Part shown: piece after piece, positions 1 to 8,279 of the stretch | Position numbering within the stretch: position 1 is the stretch's first letter | Layout of the letters: each line of letters starts with the position of its first letter | Source of the DNA: DATAXP01 sp036272935 | GTDB taxonomy: Bacteria; Planctomycetota; Planctomycetia; Pirellulales; PNKZ01 | Direction of reading: 5' to 3' | Assembly (NCBI GenBank): GCA_036272935.1 | Contig: DATAXP010000110.1 | Coordinates: 1 to 64,000 of the forward strand | Length of the DNA: 64,000 bases | The notes under the pieces: generated by a model | What the model was told of the DNA's origin: nothing | The model's input: only the letters and a program-made list of their open reading frames with translations | Database searches by the model: none | Program-made: the position numbers and the translations under genes

Positions 1-656
1 TCGTTGATCACCAGCACCTGGCCATCGCACCCCGAGCCGGCGCCGATGCCGATCGTCGGGATCGCCACCGCCTTCGTGATTGCCGAAGCCACAGCGGTGG
101 GGATGCACTCGAGCACCACGGCAAACGCTCCGGCCGCCTCGGCGCTCTTGGCGTCGGCCATCAGCCGCTCCTCGTCGCGTTGCACCTTGTAGCCGCCGAC
201 GACGTGGACGCTTTGCGGCCGCAGACCGACGTGGGCCATCACCGGGATGCCCGCGGCGACCAGGGCCGCGATCACCTCGGCCTGCTCGGCTCCCCCTTCG
301 AGCTTCACCGCCTGGCAACGGGTTTCTTTGAGCACGCGCCCCGCGCTTTCGACCGCCTTGTACCGCCCCAGGTGATTGCTGGGAAACGGCATGTCGACCA
401 CCGTCAAGGCGTGCTCGACCGCCCGGCCCACCATCTCAGCATGGTAGATCATCTCGTCAAGCGTCACGGGCAGGGTGCTGGTGTGCCCCTGGACGACCAT
501 CGACATGCTGTCGCCGACCAGAATTCCTTCGATGCCGGTCGAGTCGAGCAGCCTAGCCGTGGGATAGTCGTAGGCGGTCAGCATCGTGATCTTGGTGCCC
601 GACCGCTTGAGCGCCGTAAACTTCGGAACGGTGATGCGCGACTTCTCGGGACTCAT
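1..656 (-). CDS. panB: 3-methyl-2-oxobutanoate hydroxymethyltransferase, 3' part missing (window edge)
   Basis: Transfers a hydroxymethyl group from 5,10-methylene-THF to 2-oxoisovalerate to give ketopantoate, the first step of pantothenate synthesis in the cytoplasm. Residues 1-218 are visible; the family is about 265-280 aa, so roughly 50-60 C-terminal residues lie beyond the left edge. Visible PanB signatures are MLTAYDYPTA (about 25-34), VGDSMSMVVQGH (47-58), VKLEGG, VMAHVGLRPQS and IGIGAGSGCDGQVLV near the cut end. The ATG start gives MSPEKSRITV; a GGGGGA stretch lies 10-15 nt upstream. It is the last gene of a minus-strand run but is separated from the upstream oxidoreductase gene by about 200 bp holding a palindromic repeat, so it may be transcribed separately. 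No anomaly seen in the visible part. Confidence 0.96.
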   Translation of the reverse strand, partial: MSPEKSRITVPKFTALKRSGTKITMLTAYDYPTARLLDSTGIEGILVGDSMSMVVQGHTSTLPVTLDEMIYHAEMVGRAVEHALTVVDMPFPSNHLGRYKAVESAGRVLKETRCQAVKLEGGAEQAEVIAALVAAGIPVMAHVGLRPQSVHVVGGYKVQRDEERLMADAKSAEAAGAFAVVLECIPTAVASAITKAVAIPTIGIGAGSGCDGQVLVIN

Positions 657-708
657 GAAAGCATTGTCCCCCGAGCGCGCCGGCGTGGAAAGGGGGGACG
701 TTGCGCAC

Positions 709-838
709 GCCCTTCTCCCTTTGGGAGAAGGTGGCCGAAGGCCGGATGAGGGTGAGGCGGCATCGATGGTGAGTACCTACCTCACCCTCACCCGGCCGCC
801 GCGGCGGCGACCACCCTCGCCCAAAGGGGCGAGGGGGC
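709..838. repeat. long imperfect inverted repeat, CTCACCCT type
   Basis: Fills most of the 198-bp gap between panB and the oxidoreductase gene. The left arm begins GCCCTTCTCCCTTTGGGAGA and runs to GGATGAGGGTGAGG; the right arm (780-838) reads back as GCCCCCTCGCCCCTTTGGGC followed by a matching GGGTGAGGGTGAGG. Each arm also folds on itself around the central TTTGGG or CCAAAGG. Elements of this type (CTCACCCT plus CTCTCCC/GGGAGA) are scattered through many bacterial genomes. No coding function. Confidence 0.75.
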
Positions 839-854
839 AGATGCGAGCCGTGCC

Positions 855-2081
855 TCACGCGTTCCAGTGCGCCACCTGCCCGCTGCGGAACGCCTTGTTC
901 CCCAAATGCGCGGCGGCGGCGGCGGTGACGCCCGACTCGGCAGGCGAGCGGGGCCGCTGGCGGCTGCGGACACATTCGAGCCAATTGCTCAAGTGCAGCA
1001 GCTCGCCGTACGGTTGATCATAGAAGTCGAGGCCGCGCCCGCCGGAGCCGATGACCATCTCGGTCGGCTTCAGCTTGCTGTTCGGTTCGGGATGCAGCTC
1101 GTAGCGGCCACGGTCGAGATACAGCGTTTGCTCGGAGCCCATGACCTCGATCATCGCCCGGTTGCGGGCATTGCAAAACGTGCCTTCAAAGTACACCTGC
1201 ACTTGCTTGTCGGGATAGCGCATCAGAGTCTGCACCGTGTCGGGGCATTCCCAGACGCCGGACGCGGTGAACTGGTCGCCGATCGTCGTGGCCATCGCCG
1301 GATACTCAAGTCCCAGGAACCAGTTGGCGATGTCGATCTGGTGCACCATCAGATCGGTGAGAATGCCGTTGCCGAAATCCCAGAACCAGCGCCAATTGCG
1401 GAAGCGGTACTCGTTGAACGGCTGCTGCGGTGCGGGGCCCAGGAACTTCTGCCAGTCGACCGTCTGCGGATCGATGTTGAGCTTGGCGATCTTGTGACGT
1501 GCCTGGTTGCGATTCCAGGTCAGATGCACCTTGTGAATCTCGCCGAGCGCGCCCGAGGCGACGATCTCCTGTCCTTTGATGAACTGCGGCATGCTGCGCT
1601 GCTGCGTGCCAACCTGCACCACACGTTTGTAGTTGTTCTGAGCGTCGACCACCGGCTGCCCTTCCGACAGGTCGTGCGTCAGCGGCTTTTCGACGTACAC
1701 GTCCTTACCGGCGCGACAGGCATCGATCGTGATCGGCACGTGCAGGTGATCGGGTGTGGCGATCAGCACCGCGTCGATATCTTTGCGATCGAGCAGTTCG
1801 CGGTAGTCCTTGGTTGTCGTGGCCTGCGGGTCGGCCAGCTTCTTGCCTTCCGCGAGGTTCTGGTCCCACACATCACACACGGCGATCACACGCAGTCCAG
1901 AAATCTGCGGCATCGCTTTCATCAGTTGCCGGCAACGGCCGCCGGTGCCGATGCAGGCGATGTTGATCGTCTCGTTGGCGGCGTAGCCCCGGGCCGTAGC
2001 GGTGTAGCCGGCGGCGGCGATTCCCGCGGCGCTGATGCCCAGTTGTTCGAGAAACTCGCGTCGGGTGGCAGTGCGATTCAT
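855..2081 (-). CDS. Tat-exported Gfo/Idh/MocA-family oxidoreductase
   Basis: 408 aa. A twin-arginine signal (ATRREFLEQLG, residues 5-15, followed by an Ala/Gly-rich segment to about 35) precedes a Rossmann domain with IGTGGR at 44-49. The family signature EKP is at 131-133 (DVYVEKPLTHD), and a C-terminal alpha/beta domain contains DLMVHQIDIANWFLGL, whose His is typical of the substrate site. These proteins act as NAD(P)-dependent sugar or sugar-acid oxidoreductases; the substrate cannot be read from sequence. The start was set at MNRTATRREF because it gives a normal Tat signal and follows a good ribosome site (GGACGAGG, 8 nt spacing); a longer reading frame upstream has no such support. It lies 66 nt downstream of the ABC-F gene on the same strand. 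Many planctomycete paralogues carry a Tat signal, although how a periplasmic enzyme obtains NAD is unclear. Confidence 0.92.
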   Translation of the reverse strand: MNRTATRREFLEQLGISAAGIAAAGYTATARGYAANETINIACIGTGGRCRQLMKAMPQISGLRVIAVCDVWDQNLAEGKKLADPQATTTKDYRELLDRKDIDAVLIATPDHLHVPITIDACRAGKDVYVEKPLTHDLSEGQPVVDAQNNYKRVVQVGTQQRSMPQFIKGQEIVASGALGEIHKVHLTWNRNQARHKIAKLNIDPQTVDWQKFLGPAPQQPFNEYRFRNWRWFWDFGNGILTDLMVHQIDIANWFLGLEYPAMATTIGDQFTASGVWECPDTVQTLMRYPDKQVQVYFEGTFCNARNRAMIEVMGSEQTLYLDRGRYELHPEPNSKLKPTEMVIGSGGRGLDFYDQPYGELLHLSNWLECVRSRQRPRSPAESGVTAAAAAHLGNKAFRSGQVAHWNA

Positions 2082-2147
2082 GCGATGACCTCGTCCGATG
2101 AATGTAACGATCCCCATTGTGCGCGGCCCCCGGGAACGGCTCAAGCG

Positions 2148-4058
2148 TCACGAATTCAGCTCGCTCGCTTCTTCCCAGTGCTCGTACAACGCGGCCAACT
2201 GAGTGCGGGCCGCCTCGATTTGCGCTTGCACCTCCTTTGCCCGACGACCGTCGCGCAGCACTTCGGGGGTGATCAGCAAGGCGTTGAGCGCTTCGATCTG
2301 TTGCTCGGCTGCGGCAATGTCGTTTTCCAGATCGGCTACCTTGCGATAGGGGAACTTGCGCTTGCGACGCGGCGGTGCGGATGGATTTGAGCGGATGGAG
2401 ATGGCTGCTTTACCGGCAGCATTACTGCGGCCGCTCGCCGGGGCGGGTGAGACCGCTGCCCGTTCGCGGAGTTGGTACTGGTACGTGTCGTAGTTCCCTT
2501 CGACCACGCGGAACTGATCGTGCTCGACGACCAGCAAGTGATCGGCCACGCGGTTGAGAAAATATCGATCGTGGCTCACGAACAGCAGCGTTCCTTCGTA
2601 GTCGCGCAGTGTTCGCTCCAGGGCGTCGCAAGCCCACAGGTCGAGGTGGTTCGTTGGCTCGTCGAGCACCAGAAAGTTCGCCTCCAATGCCGCCAGTCGG
2701 GCCAAAGCCGCCCGGCTGCGCTCGCCGCCGCTGAGGCTGGCGACGTGCTGGAACACCGCGTCGCCGGTGATGCCAAACCGGGCGAGCAAGCTCCGGCGCT
2801 CCGGCTCGGTGGTTTCTTTAATCGGCGGCCGCACGGCATCGACGACCAGCGCGTCGCCGTCAATGCCGCTGAGCAACTGATCGTAGTAGCCGATGCGCGC
2901 ACCGGCCCCCAGGTGAACCTCCCCTGCGTCGGCTTGCGCCAGGCCGACGACGATCCGCAACAACGTGGTCTTACCGGTGCCGTTGGCCCCCAAGATGCCC
3001 CAGCGCGTGCCACGTTCGATCTCAAACGACAGATCGCTGAATAGTGGTCGGTCGAACGCTTTGCCCAGATGCTCGGCACGCACCACGATGTCGCCGGAGC
3101 GAGCTGACGAAGGAAACCCCATCGGCGGAGCAGCGATCTGTCGCGGCGGCAGCACGCGCTCGATCCGCGCCAGCTTCTTCTCGCGGTCCTTGGCCTGCAC
3201 GCATTTCTGCCCCGCCTTGTTGCGGCGGATGAACTCTTCGGTCTTGGCGATGAACTCTTGCTGTCGCTCGAAGGTTCGCGCCTGCACCTTCAATCGCTCG
3301 GCCTTCTGCTGCCAATACGCGCTGAAGTTTCCCGTGAACTCGTCGATCTGTCCCTGGTACAACTCGGCGATGTGCGTCGTCACACGGTCGAGAAAGTAAC
3401 GGTCGTGACTGACCACGACCATCGCCGCTCGGCTTTCCGCGAGGAACGCTTCCAGCCACTGGGTCGCTTCGACGTCGAGATGATTCGACGGTTCGTCGAG
3501 CAACAGCACGTCGGGATCGGTCAACAGCAGCTTGGCCAACAGCACGCGGTTCTGCTGCCCGCCGCTGAGCGTCTCGACGGCGCGCGAGTAGGCGTCTCTT
3601 GGGATGCCGAGGCCGTCGAGCACGCGCTCGACCCGGTGATCCAGGTTGTAGGCATCGCGCTGCGTCAGCTCGTGTTGCAGGCGATCGTAGCGTGCCGCCA
3701 ACCGACGATGGTCGTGCGGGTCGGTCGCGGCGGCCAGGTCGTGGGCAACTTGCTCGGCCTCGTGGACGAGGCCGCTAAGTTCGTCGAGTGCGCTGTGCGC
3801 TTCGTCCCATACGCTGCGGCCGGGAGTGAATTGAGCGTGCTGTTCGAGGTATCCCAGCCGAGAGCGCGGATGCCGCTCGACCGTGCCGGCATCGGGCTGC
3901 GCCTGGCTGGCAAAAATCTTCAGCAGCGTCGACTTGCCGACGCCGTTGGGACCGACGAGCCCCCATTTCTCGCCGGGGCGCACGTCGAACGTGATGGCGT
4001 CGAGCACCGGATCGGGCCCAAAACGCTTTGTTAGTTTGACGGCGGACAGCAGGATCAT
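2148..4058 (-). CDS. ABC-F family ATPase (Uup/EttA type)
   Basis: 636 aa, no membrane segments, two ABC ATPase domains in tandem. Domain 1 has Walker A GPNGVGKST at 36-44, signature LSGGQQNR near 161 and Walker B DVLLLDEPSNHLD. Domain 2 has GANGTGKTT near 355, LSGGERSR near 442 and NFLVLDEPTNHLD. A charged interdomain linker (about 240-310) and a C-terminal coiled-coil extension (about 560-636, RKVADLENDIAAAEQQIEAL) are the standard ABC-F parts; the latter resembles Uup. ABC-F proteins bind ribosomes in the cytoplasm and relieve stalled translation or protect against ribosome-targeting drugs. The start lies 3 nt after the stop of the FAD dehydrogenase gene, so the two are cotranscribed. Which ABC-F subgroup it belongs to is not certain. 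Confidence 0.94.
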   Translation of the reverse strand: MILLSAVKLTKRFGPDPVLDAITFDVRPGEKWGLVGPNGVGKSTLLKIFASQAQPDAGTVERHPRSRLGYLEQHAQFTPGRSVWDEAHSALDELSGLVHEAEQVAHDLAAATDPHDHRRLAARYDRLQHELTQRDAYNLDHRVERVLDGLGIPRDAYSRAVETLSGGQQNRVLLAKLLLTDPDVLLLDEPSNHLDVEATQWLEAFLAESRAAMVVVSHDRYFLDRVTTHIAELYQGQIDEFTGNFSAYWQQKAERLKVQARTFERQQEFIAKTEEFIRRNKAGQKCVQAKDREKKLARIERVLPPRQIAAPPMGFPSSARSGDIVVRAEHLGKAFDRPLFSDLSFEIERGTRWGILGANGTGKTTLLRIVVGLAQADAGEVHLGAGARIGYYDQLLSGIDGDALVVDAVRPPIKETTEPERRSLLARFGITGDAVFQHVASLSGGERSRAALARLAALEANFLVLDEPTNHLDLWACDALERTLRDYEGTLLFVSHDRYFLNRVADHLLVVEHDQFRVVEGNYDTYQYQLRERAAVSPAPASGRSNAAGKAAISIRSNPSAPPRRKRKFPYRKVADLENDIAAAEQQIEALNALLITPEVLRDGRRAKEVQAQIEAARTQLAALYEHWEEASELNS

Positions 4059-4061
4059 GGG

Positions 4062-5666
4062 TTATCGCGACGGGGCGTAACGAGTGATGACGGCCTTGGC
4101 GGCGCGGAGGCCGTCGACCGCGGCGCTGACAATTCCGCCGGCGTAGCCAGCTCCTTCGCCGATCGGGTACAGGCCGGCGACGCCTGGGCTTTCGAGCGTG
4201 ACCGGATCGCGCGGAAGGCGCACGGGCGAGCTGCCGCGCGACTCGGGGCCGACGAGCGTCGCACTGGCAAGGAATCGTCCGTGCCAGCGGCGATCGAGCA
4301 TCGGCAGGCCGGTGTCGAGTGCCGCGATGACTTCCCTCGGCAGCAGGTCGGCGAGCTGTGCGGGAACGACGCCGCGGCGATAACTCGACGGCGGCAACTC
4401 GTCCGAACGCCGGCGGGCCAAGAAGTCGCCTGCCCATTGGATAGGGCAAAGGTAGTCGCCACTTCCCGCGGCGAAGGCGGCCACCTCGTAGCGTCGCTGC
4501 AGATGCATGCCGGCAAGCACATGGTTGCTGCCGAAATGTTCCGGAGCGAGCGTCACCATCAAGCCGCTGTTGGCAAACGGGCTGGCGCGGCGCGACAAGC
4601 TCATGCCGTTGGTGCAAAAGTGGCCCGGCTCGCTGAGACTGGGGATCACCTGTCCGCCGGCGCACATGCAGAACGTGAACAAGTCGAAGCTGCCGTGCGC
4701 AACCAGCGTGTAGTCGGCCGCCCCCAGCCGCTCTTCGAGCCGGGCGTTGCCATATTGCACGCGGTTCACTTGCTCCTGCGGCTGCTCGATCCGCACGCCG
4801 ATCTGGAACGGCTTGGGGACCATCGGCACGCCGTGTCGCAGCAGCATCTCAAATGTGTCGCGGGCACTATGACCGATCGCGAGCACCACGACCGGCGTTT
4901 CGATGTAGCCGCCGCTGGTGGCGAGGCCGCGCACGCGGCCATCAGCCAAATCGAGCTCTTCCACGCGGGTATCGAACCGCAGCTCGCCGCCGAGACGCTC
5001 GATCTTTTGCCGTAATGCCTTGATGATTGCCGGCAGCCGGTTGCTGCCCAGATGCGGACGATGTTCGTAGATCAGCGAGTCCTTCCCCTTGTTCTCAGCA
5101 AAAATCTCGAGTACCCGGCGGACATCGGGGCCGGCGCCGCGGCAGGTGAGCTTGCCGTCGCTGAACGTGCCGGCTCCTCCTTCGCCGAACAGATAGTTGC
5201 TCTCGGGGTTGTGAGGGCCACCGGCTTCGAGCGCGCGAATGTCGCCGATGCGCTCGCGCACCGCGCGGCCGCGCTCGAGCACCAGCGGCCGATACCCTTG
5301 TTCGGCGAGCACCAAGGCGGCGAACAAACCGGCAGGCCCCGAACCGACGATCACCGGCCGCTCGTCGAGCGGCAGCGTGCCTGGTGGCGGCAGGGTGAAC
5401 GGCTCCTCGCGAAACAACTCCGCGGTCACCGACCGCTTTCGGCCCCGAGCGCGCGTCACCAGCTTCGATTCGTCCTGCCGCAGACTCACTTCGGCGGCGT
5501 AGACGAATGCCGGCGAGCGCTTGTCGCGGATATCGAGGCTCTTGCGCAGGATTCGCCAACGCTCGATATCATCGCCGCGCACGTCCAAGGCCCGCGCGAT
5601 GGCCCGCGCGACAGAAGTCTCGCTTTCGTCGACCGGCAAGCGGATGTTGGAGACACGAATCGGCAT
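4062..5666 (-). CDS. COG2509-type NAD(P)/FAD-dependent dehydrogenase
   Basis: 534 aa. About 100 N-terminal residues, with a basic RKSLDIRDKR stretch, precede an FAD-binding Rossmann motif VIVGSGPAGLFAALVLAEQG (105-124). Later come a second dinucleotide/GHSARD segment (LAIGHSARDTFEML) and the C-terminal GLYPIGEGAGYAGGIVSAAV, all diagnostic of the uncharacterised FAD-dependent dehydrogenase family. The reaction is unknown; some relatives are linked to quinone or thiol redox chemistry. It is the first gene of a minus-strand operon with the ABC-F ATPase (3 nt apart) and then the Gfo/Idh/MocA gene. The ATG has no clear Shine-Dalgarno; TAAATT lies 6 nt upstream, a weak version of the leaderless arrangement seen at four other genes here. 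The upstream space is a palindromic repeat. Confidence 0.9.
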   Translation of the reverse strand: MPIRVSNIRLPVDESETSVARAIARALDVRGDDIERWRILRKSLDIRDKRSPAFVYAAEVSLRQDESKLVTRARGRKRSVTAELFREEPFTLPPPGTLPLDERPVIVGSGPAGLFAALVLAEQGYRPLVLERGRAVRERIGDIRALEAGGPHNPESNYLFGEGGAGTFSDGKLTCRGAGPDVRRVLEIFAENKGKDSLIYEHRPHLGSNRLPAIIKALRQKIERLGGELRFDTRVEELDLADGRVRGLATSGGYIETPVVVLAIGHSARDTFEMLLRHGVPMVPKPFQIGVRIEQPQEQVNRVQYGNARLEERLGAADYTLVAHGSFDLFTFCMCAGGQVIPSLSEPGHFCTNGMSLSRRASPFANSGLMVTLAPEHFGSNHVLAGMHLQRRYEVAAFAAGSGDYLCPIQWAGDFLARRRSDELPPSSYRRGVVPAQLADLLPREVIAALDTGLPMLDRRWHGRFLASATLVGPESRGSSPVRLPRDPVTLESPGVAGLYPIGEGAGYAGGIVSAAVDGLRAAKAVITRYAPSR

Positions 5667-5677
5667 CGGAAGAATTT

Positions 5678-5771
5678 AACCACGGATGAACACCGATGAA
5701 CACGGATCAGAAAAAGTCGGCTTGCGCTTCGGCCTGCCCGTATCTGTGTTTATCCGTGTTCATCCGTGGTT
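5678..5771. repeat. palindromic repeat, ACCACGGATGAACAC family, copy 1
   Basis: Left arm AACCACGGATGAACACCGAT continues to 5707; right arm 5742-5771 ends TTCATCCGTGGTT and is its near-complement. Each arm is itself a degenerate 10-11-bp tandem (GATGAACACSGATGAACACG). It sits directly upstream of the FAD dehydrogenase start. The same architecture recurs at 24174, 53807, 57802 and 59115. Confidence 0.85.
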
Positions 5772-5786
5772 CCTGCCTACGAGCGC

Positions 5787-5830
5787 AAAAAGTCAGGGAC
5801 GGCCTTCCGTCGAGCGGAGGGCCGTCCCTG
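5787..5830 (-). terminator. Rho-independent terminator of the RRM gene
   Basis: Read on the minus strand, CAGGGACGGCC and GGCCGTCCCTG form an 11-bp stem with further pairing (CTCCG/CGGA) inside, followed by ACTTTTT. It lies 54 nt beyond the RRM protein stop codon and ahead of the next minus-strand gene, so it should insulate the RRM gene from the FAD dehydrogenase operon. Confidence 0.8.
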
Positions 5831-5883
5831 TTCGTTATGGCAAATGTTCTGGACGCCGAGGCGTCGAACGAACGCGGAGTGGG

Positions 5884-6240
5884 TTAGTAACGTCCGCCGC
5901 GTCCTCCGCCGTAACCACCACCGCCGCCGCCACCGCCGTAGCCGCCGCGACCACCGCGTCCGCCACCACCACCGCCACCACCGCCTCCGCCGGTGCGCTC
6001 ACGCGCCTCGTTGACGGTCAAGGCCCGGCCTTGGATATCCGACTCGTGCAGCGCGCGGATCGCTTGCTCCATCGATTCCTGAGTTTCCAACTCAACGAAT
6101 CCGAAGCCACGCGAACGCCCTGTCTCGCGATCGGAGATCACTTCCGCGCTCTTGACCGTTCCGTACGGGCTGAACAGCGCCGACAGATCGGACGAAGTGA
6201 ACGACCAGGGCAAATTACCAACGTACAACCGTTTCCCCAT
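5884..6240 (-). CDS. glycine-rich RRM RNA-binding protein
   Basis: 118 aa. A single RRM fold occupies residues 3-80, with RNP-2 LYVGNL (5-10) and RNP-1 RGFGFVEL (44-51). The tail from 83 on is almost pure Gly with RGGRGGYGG and YGGGRGGRY elements. This is the bacterial glycine-rich RNA-binding protein type best known from cyanobacterial cold-inducible Rbp proteins, thought to bind single-stranded RNA as a chaperone. The sequence supports regulated expression: a good sigma-70-type promoter about 337 nt upstream gives an unusually long leader, and a Rho-independent terminator follows, so it is a one-gene transcript. The ribosome site (GAAGGG) lies 9-14 nt from the ATG. Cold or stress induction is an inference from family and leader length. 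Confidence 0.95.
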   Translation of the reverse strand: MGKRLYVGNLPWSFTSSDLSALFSPYGTVKSAEVISDRETGRSRGFGFVELETQESMEQAIRALHESDIQGRALTVNEARERTGGGGGGGGGGGRGGRGGYGGGGGGGGYGGGRGGRY

Positions 6241-6723
6241 TGAAATAACCCTTCACCAAACTGAAAACTTTCCTCGACCGATGGATCGAGGCGCAAAACC
6301 GCAAAGTTATCCGCCGGCGCGCAGCCGACGGCCCGTAGCCAAGTGTCTGGGAACGCGAGTGCTTGAAGTTCGCACCGCTGCTAATCCGAGCAAACGTCTC
6401 ACAAAACTTCCTGGCGGCGTGTCCGAAAATGCCCTGCGTTGGGCTCAAGACCTTCCGACTCGGCAAACCTTGGGGCAGACACACCTCGGGCTCGGACGAG
6501 AGAGACGGCGATGCAGCGTGGCAGGATAGCGGAAGGTCGCCCGTAACTGGAAAAAACTGCGCTCCATTGGCAGTTCTGTGAGAATAATACACGCGCCGGC
6601 GCAACGGTGTCCAGAGCAGTAAGGGTTGCCGGGGCGCATTTTCGCCGCCGAGTCGCCTCGGCGCCCGGTGTGCGTTATACAGGCCGTAAGCTTTGCGCCG
6701 CCGTCTTGTTGCACAACCGATCG
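6241..6723. other. 483-bp divergent intergenic region: RRM leader and pyrF upstream DNA
   Basis: The RRM gene (minus) and pyrF (plus) diverge from this stretch. About 6241-6577 is the predicted 5' untranslated leader of the RRM gene. The rest is upstream of pyrF, where GTTATACAG at 6673-6681 is a possible but weak -10 element. A 129-codon open frame on the minus strand has no ribosome site or recognisable protein content and is not called. No tRNA or known riboswitch consensus was noticed. Confidence 0.6.
6584..6613 (-). promoter_or_regulatory. sigma-70-type promoter of the RRM gene
   Basis: On the minus strand TGGACA (6608-6613, 5 of 6 matches to TTGACA), an 18-nt spacer and TATTAT (6584-6589). 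Transcription should start near 6577, about 337 nt before the RRM start codon. It is among the best-matching two-box promoters seen in the window. Confidence 0.65.
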
Positions 6724-7689
6724 ATGACCGCGCCCGAACCCCTAAAATCGTTTTCGCACCGCCTGACGGCGGCCATTCGCCTGCGCCGCAACCCGGTGGT
6801 CGTGGGGCTCGATCCGCGCTGGGAACAATTGCCGGAACCGATCATCCGCGGGCAAAACCCGGCTGACCCTGCCGATCGGGCGGCCGCCTATGCCTTGTTT
6901 TGCCGCGAAGTAATCGACGTCGTGCACTCACTTGTGCCGGCCGTCAAGCCGCAGGCGGCGTTCTTCGAGCAACTTGGCTCGGCCGGCATGCAAGCGCTCG
7001 AAATGGTCGTGCGGCACGCGCGCCGGCAAGGTTTGATGGTCATTATGGACGGCAAGCGGAACGACATCGGTTCGACCGCCGAGGCGTATGCCGATGCGTA
7101 TCTGGGCCAGCGCAGCGCCTGGCAGGCCGACGCGCTGACCGTAAGCCCGTACTTGGGGCTGGATAGTCTCGAGCCGTTCGTCACTGTGGCCGAAGAGCGC
7201 GGAGCAGGAGTGTTTGTCCTGGTGAAGACATCCAACCCTGGCGGCGGCGCGTTTCAGGATTTGATTGCCGACGGCCGACCGTTGTATCGCCATGTCGCCG
7301 AACAGGTCGAACGCCTGGCCCAGCGCACGACGAGCCGCGACTGTGAGGGAGCGGATGCCATTGGCGACATCAACTACGGCGCGGTCGGCGCCGTCGCGGG
7401 GGCCACGTATCCCCGGCAACTCGCCGAGCTGCGCGAGACGATGCCGCACGCCTGGTTGCTGGTGCCAGGCTACGGCAGCCAAGGGGCGACCGCCCGCGAT
7501 GTGGCCGCAGCGTTCGATGCCACGGGGCTTGGTGCCGTGGTGAACAATTCGCGCGGGATCATCTTTGCCCATGCCCGGAAAGAATATACCGAGCAGTACG
7601 GTGCCGACCGATGGCAGGGAGCCGTCGAAGCCGCGACGCGCGCAATGATTGAAGAGCTTCGCGCCGAAACGAGCGTCGGTCGACTCTAG
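6724..7689 (+). CDS. pyrF: orotidine 5'-phosphate decarboxylase, long (type 2) subfamily
   Basis: 321 aa, cytoplasmic. Decarboxylates OMP to UMP, the last step of de novo pyrimidine synthesis. The active-site motif DGKRNDIGSTA is at 109-119 (K111 and the paired aspartates present); VVVGLDPRWEQLPE opens the barrel and KPQAAFFEQLGSAG follows near 75-88. VPGYGSQGAT and NNSRGI near the end form the phosphate loop. The length and the GSTAxAY continuation place it in the type 2 subfamily rather than the 230-aa E. coli type. The start is the ATG giving MTAPEPLKSF, matching the family N-terminus; the frame stays open upstream but encodes no PyrF sequence. It stands alone between the divergent RRM gene and the convergent ndk. 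Confidence 0.96.
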   Translation: MTAPEPLKSFSHRLTAAIRLRRNPVVVGLDPRWEQLPEPIIRGQNPADPADRAAAYALFCREVIDVVHSLVPAVKPQAAFFEQLGSAGMQALEMVVRHARRQGLMVIMDGKRNDIGSTAEAYADAYLGQRSAWQADALTVSPYLGLDSLEPFVTVAEERGAGVFVLVKTSNPGGGAFQDLIADGRPLYRHVAEQVERLAQRTTSRDCEGADAIGDINYGAVGAVAGATYPRQLAELRETMPHAWLLVPGYGSQGATARDVAAAFDATGLGAVVNNSRGIIFAHARKEYTEQYGADRWQGAVEAATRAMIEELRAETSVGRL

Positions 7690-7735
7690 CCACCGCGTCG
7701 AAACCAAATCGCTTCGCGATGCCGGCAGGACGGGC

Positions 7736-8197
7736 TCACGTTTCGTCGGCCGAGCGCATCCAGGGGGTGATCGTCGGCGTGTGGGCGAGAATCTCGGCAG
7801 GCTTGAAGTACAGTTCGATTTCTCGCGTTGCCGCCTCGGGACCGTCGGAGGCGTGCACCAGGTTCATCTGCCGGCTCGAACTGTAGTCGCCGCGAATGGT
7901 GCCGGCTGCCGCCTTGAGACCGTTGGTCGCCCCGAGCATCTCGCGCACCACGCGGATCGCTTCGAGCCCTTCGAGCACGGCAGCGACGATCGGCCCGCCG
8001 GTGATGAAGCCTTCGAGCGTGGGATACCACGCCTTGGCGACGTGCTCGGCGTAATGCTTCTTGGCCAGCTCCGGGGTGACGCGCATCATCTTCATGGCGA
8101 TGACATTCAGCCCCTTTTCCTCAAAGCGGGCCAGAATGCGCCCCACCAGGCGGCGCTCGACGCAATCGGGCTTGAGCAGGATCAGCGTGCGTTCCAT
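7736..8197 (-). CDS. ndk: nucleoside diphosphate kinase
   Basis: 153 aa. Transfers gamma-phosphate between nucleoside triphosphates and diphosphates through a phosphohistidine. ERTLILLKPDCVER starts the fold, GGPIVAAVLEG lies at 68-78, GTIRGDY at 99-105, and the catalytic His115 sits in MNLVHASDGPE (usual NxVHGSDS; here Ala replaces Gly). The C-terminus is about 10-15 residues longer than the E. coli enzyme. The ATG follows a TTG triplet; the ATG is chosen because CGGAG lies 8 nt before it. A single gene, convergent with pyrF; the two nucleotide-synthesis genes share only proximity. Confidence 0.97.
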   Translation of the reverse strand: MERTLILLKPDCVERRLVGRILARFEEKGLNVIAMKMMRVTPELAKKHYAEHVAKAWYPTLEGFITGGPIVAAVLEGLEAIRVVREMLGATNGLKAAAGTIRGDYSSSRQMNLVHASDGPEAATREIELYFKPAEILAHTPTITPWMRSADET

Positions 8198-8279
8198 CAA
8201 GGTCTCCGAAATTTGGAAAACTGTATTAGTCCGCTGGATTGATTGGAGCGGGCGACGATCGACATCGGAGAATCGCCGA

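Noticed and set aside
867..2390. A 507-codon plus-strand frame
   Set aside because: Antisense to the Gfo/Idh/MocA and ABC-F genes; composition typical of a shadow.
3775..4665. A 296-codon minus-strand frame across the ABC-F/FAD dehydrogenase boundary
   Set aside because: Arg-rich shadow in another frame of two real genes.
6215..6604. A 129-codon minus-strand frame overlapping the RRM leader
   Set aside because: No ribosome site, overlaps the RRM start, contains no recognisable motif; better explained as leader RNA.
6673..6681. GTTATACAG as the pyrF promoter -10
   Set aside because: No -35 at usable spacing; kept only as a weak remark in the intergenic entry.
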